A stretch of DNA of 64,000 nucleotides from Flaveria trinervia (lineage: Eukaryota; Streptophyta; Magnoliopsida; Asterales; Asteraceae): NCBI GenBank assembly GCA_025506515.1, contig CM046452.1:39837518-39901517 (forward strand), in the 5' to 3' direction. The position numbers and the translations under genes were made by a program. The notes below the pieces were generated by a model, which was not told the origin of the DNA, made no database searches, and saw nothing but the letters and a program-made list of their open reading frames with translations. Of this stretch, positions 57,025-64,000 are shown one piece after another. Each line of letters opens with the position of its first letter. Within the stretch, counting starts at the first letter, position 1.

Positions 57025-60000
57025 TCATTCAAAGAAATCTTCTGGTACTTCTTTGACTTTAAACATCGGCTTCTGTTTGAACTTCTCTAAATCTTTCAAA
57101 GCTTTTGAAATTGCACACTTGAATTTACTTGCAAGAATGCCTTGTTTGGGTTTAGCTTCATTCGTTTTATTTTCCATCTTGTCCATTCTCTCCAACGTGT
57201 CTTTTGAAAGACATGAAATATCAATGTTAGCATATAACTCAATAGGTTTGTTACTTTGCTTTGAGTATACTTCTAATACTCCTTTCCTTGATATTCTCAC
57301 GAATTCAATATCTTTAATATTTTTCTTCACAATGTTAGCATAAGCAAGAGCCTTTCTCAGAGATATTCTTTCCATGGAAGCATTTATCACATTAATAATG
57401 GAAATGAAATATTTCTTATCTTGCTCTGCTATTTCAGGAGATACTTTCTCAAGTTTTTGTAAAGACAAAAATGAGATATAACTCGGATGTAAGAGTTTTA
57501 GCTCGAAAACTCCAAATAAAGTAATCATGTCCTCATCCCATCTTTCTAGATTTCGGACCAACTTTAGCTCAAATGTCTCAATGTTATAAAACCATCTGAG
57601 GATTGGCTTTGAGTTTTGATTACCATCTATCACTTTCAGACCAGGAGTTGTAACTTTCTCAAAATATTTGTCATAAAATTCTATCATAAAATGTTCCTCC
57701 TCTGAATGTAATCCCTTGAGCTTTTTATTTTTCTTCAAAGTAGCAAAGTACTCTTTATCTTCTTGATCACATCTCGTGTTAAGAAAATTACTTGATCTAT
57801 CTAATCCTGTTCTTAATAACTCTACAAACATCTTGCCACGTTTTGAATCAGAAGGATTGATCAGATGTAATCTATTTAGCTCTTTTAAATCTTGCACTGG
57901 ATGTTTTATGATATTAGAGTAAAAGTGATATACATCACACCCAACATTTACTCTCTTTATCAAAATGCATCGAATACTTCATCATACTTCCATGCAACAA
58001 TCTTTACTTGGTTGGTAAAATCTGGAGCAATCATAGCATTCAACAATTCAACAACTGATTCTCCTTTTTGCAATACGTTTCTTACCAAGTCTCCAGTTGT
58101 TCTTGAATTATCAAGAATATGCCTTTGTTCAGTAGAGGCTTTGTAAGTTTGTCTTTCTAGATCAGCAAACATTTCTATTAACTCTTTCGTGTGAACATGA
58201 GCATCATAGAATCTTGACATTTGTTTGATCTCCTGAGGCTTTAACATTCTTGTTCTCTTTGTTATTTCAAGATAATAAGGATTATCTGTATCAAGTACTA
58301 TTATTTTCTTCATTTGTTTCTCAGTCTCTTGAAAACTTCTGACAAGGTTCCTCAGAGATACAGATTGTAATCTCTTTAGTTTCCTCCAAGGGTAGTTTTT
58401 AGATTGCAACCATGATCTTACAGCTGGAATACTCATATCTTCTGGATCAGGAGTGGTGCAACTCAGAGCTAGATAGTTCTTCTACATTTATCACTTCTTT
58501 TGCTCTTATCCATTCACCATGCTCAAGAACAATCTCATTTGGATCTACTGATGCAACTGACTCTGCATAAATACATTTCTCATATTCATCGTTAATCTGA
58601 GAAATAGTCCGTCTTTCCAATATACTCGATTGTATTTCATCTTCACAAGATAATTGTATCTTTCTTCAAAGTCTTATGGTACTTCATCTTGTTCTTGAGT
58701 ATGTTCTTGTGAAGAGAAGTGTGATACAAATTGAGCTTCATCAATATCTTCATTATCAAGAACGTCATCATACCAATCATCATTCTATACTTCCTCAATA
58801 TCTTCTAAAGCCTCAATCTGTTCTTGAACATTTTGTTCTTCAACAGATTCTTCAGTTCTTTGCATCTTAGAGGATGATTCAGTTAGAATTGTATCTTCTA
58901 CTTCATCTACTTTTCTTTTACCTTCTATCTGCTCAAGATTTTCTACAACGTTTATGTCGGTACTTATCACTTGTACTCGTGAGATAGGCTTCTGAGCTTC
59001 TTTTTCTTTTAGCAAATCATCTTTGAGTTATTTATTTTCTTCAGTTAGTTTCTTGAACTTCTCCTCAAGAATGTCATAGTCTTTGATCATAACTTCAAAA
59101 TTCTTGATTACATCTTCTTTATCTTTAGCAAACCTCACAATCTTTTCATCTTTTGAGGCATTTTCTTTAGTCAACTTTAAGTTTTCATACTTAAGCTTTT
59201 GAATTTCTTTTTTAAGAGATATGTTTATCTCTTTCATCCTTTTATTCTCCAATTTTAACTCTTCAATCTCTTTCTCTTTACTCAAATTTTCTTCTTTCAA
59301 TCTGTCAATCTCATCAATGTCCACTATCTCCTCTGTTTGTATAGACACATTGTGTGACATACTAACAAGAATTTCTTCTACTCCTGCATTTGCATCAAAT
59401 TCAATTACTGGATTGAATAAAATATCATTCATAAAATCAGAACCAAAGGTTTGATTTTGTGAATCCATTTCTTGTACAACTTCCTCTTGAATAACATCAA
59501 CATTTCCTTCATTCATAGTTTGTGGTTCATCTCCAGTATCTTCTTCATTTATTTCCTCAGATTCTTGTTAATGTGCTTCAGTGGCACCATCAGTTACATC
59601 ATCATCATCATTGTCATCACTTTCTACACTTGATAAGCTTTCAGAAACATCATCCTTACTTTCTTCATCAACTTCTACATCCTCAATTAGATCATTTAGA
59701 TCTATTGGTTCTTCTCCAGTTAGATGAAAGTGTGGCTGATTAATATCTACTTCATCCATTGATACATTCCTAATATACTCAAATACTGGAATGTTTTGAG
59801 CACCGGTGATCATTTCCAGTCTTTTATAAACAACCTCTGACATGTGCTCTAATTGTAACTTTCCACTATTAACATCTTCAGCATACAAATCTGGATTTGC
59901 TTCATTAAGTATTTATGCCTCACTCCTCTTTCAAGATTGAAAATGAAACCATTCATTATCCACTTAGACATATTGAATCTTTTGTTTGTAGATAATGCAA

Positions 60001-60502
60001 TAATAGGAGATGCAATGTCTACAGGGAATGAATCCTAACCAGCACTTCTTTTAGACATGCAATGTTGAAAGATATAGCATAAAAGCTTCCAATGCTTATA
60101 CACTCGAGCTCTGAAAAATTGCTTTTTGAGAAAATGATATGGATGACCCATTTGTAGAAAAACCTCTCTACATTCATTGAAGGAATATTCTGATAAGTCT
60201 TTAGGATCATTGTCACCAAGTCTTAGAGCTATTCTCATTGCTTCTTCAGATACTTCAAGCGTTCTTTCCGTTGTAATAAAAGCTCTTAGCACTTTGTTTC
60301 CTTCCTCATCTCTTTCAATCTGTGCAGTGTTCCAGAATCTCTTAATCATTCTTCCATTGATCATTGGTCTTGCACACATAGCATATACATACTTTGTTCT
60401 GAGCAAAAATATAATAATTTCTTCATATCCAATGGCTTCTCTGTTTTCATCATTTAAGAAGGCAGCCACATTATGCTTTGGCTCAAACTTTAATTCCACC
60501 AT
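57025..60502 (-). pseudogene. Copia-K B extra 3' ORF (best copy)
   Basis: ATG at 60502: MVELKFEPKHNVAAF, then the block set of copy A (FLLRTKYVYAMCARPMINGR, FWNTAQIERD, VSEEAMRIALRLGDNDPKDL) through 60035. After a frame change, 59888-59568 (VVYKRLEMITGAQNIPVFEY, then acidic ..SVESDDNDDDD) follows. 59516-59028 is a coiled coil (KEIEELKLENKRMKEINISL). 59015-58785 is acidic/glutamine-rich. 58436-57960 starts MSIPAVRSWLQSKNYPWRKL. 57963-57025 is the 312-codon C-terminal domain ending KEVPEDFFE. Breaks at about 60050, 59900, 59570, 59030 and 57960. About 1,150 aa if whole. No catalytic motif, signal peptide or membrane segment visible. Confidence 0.78.
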
Positions 60503-60912
60503 CTGCAAAACACAAAGAAAGTATTACGAGAACATTGAAAATTGATTAATGAAATTATTTCTACATATGACTTATCAATTTTAATTGATTAAATTATTTA
60601 TTTATTTATTTATTTTTATTTATTTTTTTATTCAAAATTAGGACAAACTATTCATCTTCTTCTTCTTCGGGTATGGAAAAACCGACTGAGTTAAACATGA
60701 TCAAATCATTTTCACTTTTAGATCAAAAACGATACATCAATAAACTCGCAAACAGGTTCTTATCAATAATCCAGTGTCAATTTTTGATATGATACACATT
60801 TGATTAGTTTAAACTTGAATTATATAGGATTCGAACGCAAAAACAGCATTCAAACGCCTATATCAATACTCTGATTTAACCAAAAATTTACAGATTTGAA
60901 TCATAAACTTAC
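60503..60912 (-). other. Predicted 5' UTR intron of Copia-K B extra ORF
   Basis: Donor AAC/GTAAGT at 60912-60907 and acceptor TTTTGCAG at 60510-60503, directly before the ATG at 60502. It is 410 nt against 489 nt in copy A. It contains a (TTTA)n microsatellite (about 60590-60635). Confidence 0.5.
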
Positions 60913-61060
60913 GTTTATAAATCCAAATAGTATCTATAATCAACAGGATTTGATGCAATTTCAGATGAAATGAGAGTATGATGATAGGTGATAGTCGCAA
61001 GTTCAGAGGTTTTGTCTGTGAAATTTTGAGTGTGAATGAGGAAATAAGCGTAAGTGTTCA

Positions 61061-61067
61061 ATTTATA
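61061..61067 (-). promoter_or_regulatory. Candidate TATA box, Copia-K B
   Basis: GATATAAATTGAACAC on the minus strand, just downstream of the motif cluster, at the position of TATATATT in copy A. Confidence 0.5.
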
Positions 61068-61079
61068 TCTAGTGAAATT

Positions 61080-61530
61080 TTAGGCGTATGAGCCCTGATT
61101 GGGTGTATGATCCCTGTTTGGCGTATGATCCCTGTTTAGGCGTATGAAACCCTAAAATTCACTTATTTTGTTAGACGCATGAGCACTGTTTGTGCGTATT
61201 GACTCAAACATATGGAACTGTTGAGACGCATAAGCACTGTTTAGGCGCTTTTGCACTGTTCAGTCGCATGGACTTTTTGAAACGTCTAATTGAAATTTTG
61301 AAACTTACTATGTAGACGCATGATACATGTGAAACGTCTAACACTTGGACAAAATCAAACTCATTCACTATTTAGACGCATGGGATTATCACAGACGCCC
61401 AACACTTGTAATTTTCATAGATGTATTACAACTGTTTAGACGCATGGGAATGAATCAAACGTCCAAACACTTGAAAATTCCTGAAAATTTCATAATGCTC
61501 CTATTTAGGCGCATGTGCACTGTTTAGATG
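61080..61530 (-). repeat. CATGCGTCTAAACAGTG motif cluster, Copia-K B
   Basis: Minus-strand units such as CATGCGTCTAAACAGTTG, AAGCGCCTAAACAGTGC, CATACGCCTAAA. Units and spacers align with copy A (40310-40735), so the cluster was inherited as a unit and not re-formed. Confidence 0.88.
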
Positions 61531-63030
61531 CATGAGATGACTTTCATGATTTAAACACTTGTGATTTCCAATTTCTTTACCTGCACACTTGAACTTTTTA
61601 CCTTTTAGTTCCCCAAATTTCAAAGTTTTTGCATTTTGCACTTTCAATTCACAAAAATTTTATTTTCTATTTATTATTATTATTATTATTAATTTTTTTA
61701 AATTTATTTTGTCCCTTCATTTTAGTCTCAACATAAAATCAAATATCATTTGATTTTCAACATATAAATCATTTTTACTTGCAAATTTATGTTGGTTCAT
61801 ATTAAATTTTTCAAAAAATACATTTTCAATTTACATAAATACTTTGAACATATAGCATCATCCTTTCAATTCAACATTCTAAATTTTGATTTTGGTTATG
61901 ATTATTTTCTGAGAACAACTCTTTCATTTATTACTCCCCCTAAACTTTTAAGTTTGAAAAAAACTTATAAGTTTCTTAGGAAAGAGAATAAGATCACACA
62001 CCACATTATGACATTGCCTTCACACACAAAAACATGCATAATAGCAAAATGAAAATAGAATCAAAATCTAAGATAAACAAAGAATTAATGTCTGCAGTGA
62101 GATCATATTAATGAGGCTCAGCACATTAAAATAAAATAAATGTGGATAATCATAGACAATGAATAAATCCTGATCAAGTGTGTTCCACGTCAGTGATATG
62201 ACAGCAAAGGAGACACAAGATCTAAGGACAGACAATGAGTGTTTTTGACAAATGTATCAACTCACTTACTTTCTCAATTCTTGGATTGATTAGGGTAGAT
62301 TTAGGTATGACATGATGTCAAACATACAGAGACTAAGAGAGCTCAACCATCATCATGATATGCAAGAAAGAACACATACTCAACTTATTACCTGAAACAT
62401 GTATATCACCAGAGTTCATGTTACTTAAATTAATAGAGGATGATCATGGATAACCAGTTGATCAGCTCTGACTATTCATTTGAATAGTTTGTGCACATTG
62501 GCATCTTCTTCATCAAAAATAGAATCCAGGTCTGTAATCACTTACAACATAGGATATCATAACACTTCAGGTCTATGATCACTCATAACAAAGAAGTGAA
62601 ATGATGCTTGTAACAGATGTCATGATTTCACATAGTATCAATAGGTGTGAGAGGTGTAACTTAACAAACATTCAATCAGATAAGCTAAAACAACTCAAAA
62701 GTACTCAGATGAATACACACAAGCATGTATGTTTTGTTTCATCACAAGAATTTACTTTTTGAGCATAATAGTCAGATATTGTCTACACAACATATCTGAT
62801 CATGTCTAGACTTTATTAATGAGTGAAGTATGCAACTGATATCACTAATGTACTATCATTCTCACATGTTGCAAAACATAATCCTTTTTAAAAGACTCTA
62901 TTTTTGTAGTTTTGAAATATATTTTTGTATTTGATTTTTCTATGGAAAACAAGAATCACACACACAAAAAATATAAAAAGGCAATTAACAATGAGAGTAT
63001 CACTTATTATGATCTTTTGATTTAAGGAGA
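61531..63030 (-). other. Copia-K B non-coding spacer
   Basis: Reverse counterpart of 38794-40305. It holds the PPT-like GTTTAGGGGGAGTAA at 61945-61931, an (ATT)n run near 61674-61690, and no credible ORF. Confidence 0.65.
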
Positions 63031-64000
63031 TCACATATGATTTATAAGTCCAATTGATTCTACTAAATACTCAAACCATCCTGGTAGGAAGGCTTTAGTA
63101 AATAGATCTGCCAACTGTTTTTCTTTTGCAATTTGTATCAAAATGATCAATCCCTTTTCAGAATTATCTCTGAGAAAATGATATCGAATTTCGATATATT
63201 TTGTTTTTGAGTGTTGAACAAGATTAGCTGTTATGAGCATAGCAGCTGTGTTATCAATGTAAATTGGTGTTTTAAGAAAATTGAACCCATAGTCCAGTAA
63301 TTGATTTTGCAACCAAAGGATTTACGAACATCCTGCTGATACAGCAATGTACTCAGCTTCTGCAGTTGAAACATATACATTTGTTTGTTTCTTACATTAC
63401 CATGAGACTAATCTGGGACCGAGAAATTGACATCCACCCGAAGTAGATTTTCTATCTTGACAACAACCACCATAATCACTATCTGTATATCCATGTAAGT
63501 CAAAGTTACCCTCGTAAGGATACCAAAGCCCTAAGGCTGGTTTACCTTTGAGATACCTGAATATTCTTTTGATAGCAATTAAGTGAGATTCTTTCAGGTC
63601 TGATTGATACCTGGCACATACACAAACAACATACATAATGTTTGGTCTAGATGCAGTAAGATACATCAAAGAACCAATCATTGATCTGTATAACGTTTGG
63701 TCAATACATCTTTCTTTTGGATCAGGTTCAATCTAGGTGTTAAAATCTGCTGGAGTTCGTATGGACTGACAGTCTTGTAACTTAAATTTCTTCAAGAGTT
63801 TGTCAACAAACTTCTCTTGATTGATGAAAATTCCATCATCAGTTTGCTTGACTTGATGTCCAAGAAAGAAATTAATCTCTCCCATAGAACTCATTTGGAA
63901 TCGAGATTTCATGATTTCTTCAAATTCATTGCACAACTTTGAACTTGTAGAACCAATATGATATCATCAACATACACTTGTACACATAAAAGATCATCAT
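63031..64000 (-). pseudogene. pol: Copia-K B pol, RT C-terminus and RNase H
   Basis: 63936-63733 MCNEFEEIMKSRFQMSSMGE.. (RT), 63681-63397 MIGSLMYLTASRPNIMYVVC and GYTDSDYGGCCQDRKSTSGG, 63312-63031 to LVESIGLINHM. All three are in one frame, separated only by single-base stops near 63735, 63397 and 63315. The RT catalytic box lies at the window edge (YVDDI near 63975), and the frame is lost between it and 63936. The rest of pol is outside. Confidence 0.85.

Larger units (their letters stand above)
56614..64000 (-). mobile_element. Copia-K copy B (reverse), runs off the window
   Basis: Minus sense: pol (from beyond 64000 to 63031), spacer with internal PPT-like tract, motif cluster (61530-61080), TATA box, intron, extra ORF (60502-57025), PPT, LTR (56914-56614). 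Same order as copy A but inverted; its extra ORF and LTR are better preserved. Confidence 0.87.

Overview
The window is plant nuclear DNA, almost certainly a dicot and probably Asteraceae (inferred from the look of the extra 3' ORFs described below; not verified). It is AT-rich and consists of nested LTR retrotransposons. I found no host gene, tRNA, rRNA or CRISPR array. Every coding region belongs to a transposable element and carries stops, frameshifts or deletions. I use four family labels. Gypsy-G is a Ty3/gypsy family with long LTRs, Tekay/Del-like. Copia-S is a SIRE-like Ty1/copia family with ~805 bp LTRs. Copia-K is a second Ty1/copia family with a ~300 bp LTR. Family X is poorly resolved.

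Layout. 1-5245 (-): family X, with an extra ORF (1271-333), a pair of ~380 bp direct repeats (1-373, 4861-5245), and a long inverted-repeat element (2341-4013). 5778-13260 (+): degenerate Gypsy-G copy G1 with truncated 5' LTR, PBS, gag, pol, PPT and 3' LTR. 13261-14880 (+): an old Copia-S pol remnant. 14881-32363 (+): Copia-S copy C, two LTRs enclosing an internal region that holds a 5.53 kb tandem duplication (15910-21439 and 21440-26968) and a Gypsy-G solo LTR (G2, 27864-30519). 31557-48565 (+): Copia-S copy A, which shares the 31557-32363 LTR with C. Its gag is split by a reverse-oriented Gypsy-G solo LTR (G3, 32812-45320, flanked by GTTCC duplications), and that LTR is split by Copia-K copy A (about 35171-45119). 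48566-56613 (-): Copia-S copy B, joined tail-to-tail with A at 48565/48566. 56614-64000 (-): Copia-K copy B, inserted in Copia-S B and running off the window.

Main biological point. Both Copia families carry, between pol and the 3' LTR, a large extra ORF in sense orientation; family X has a related ORF next to its downstream repeat. The N-terminal parts of the three ORFs resemble one another (a retrotransposon-carried plant family of unknown function). Upstream of each ORF lies a compact module: a cluster of short CG-containing motifs, then a TATA box, and in Copia-K a splice donor/acceptor pair ending exactly at the ATG. Copia-K uses CATGCGTCTAAACAGTG-like units, Copia-S CTTCCGAAG palindromes, family X TCGTGCGACT units. 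Copia-S has the same palindrome-plus-TATA arrangement in its LTR, so the internal module looks like a second promoter. Gypsy-G LTRs carry related ATGCG-core clusters starting about 680-690 bp from the LTR start in three copies. I read this as an internal-promoter system for an undescribed accessory protein; that is inference from sequence.
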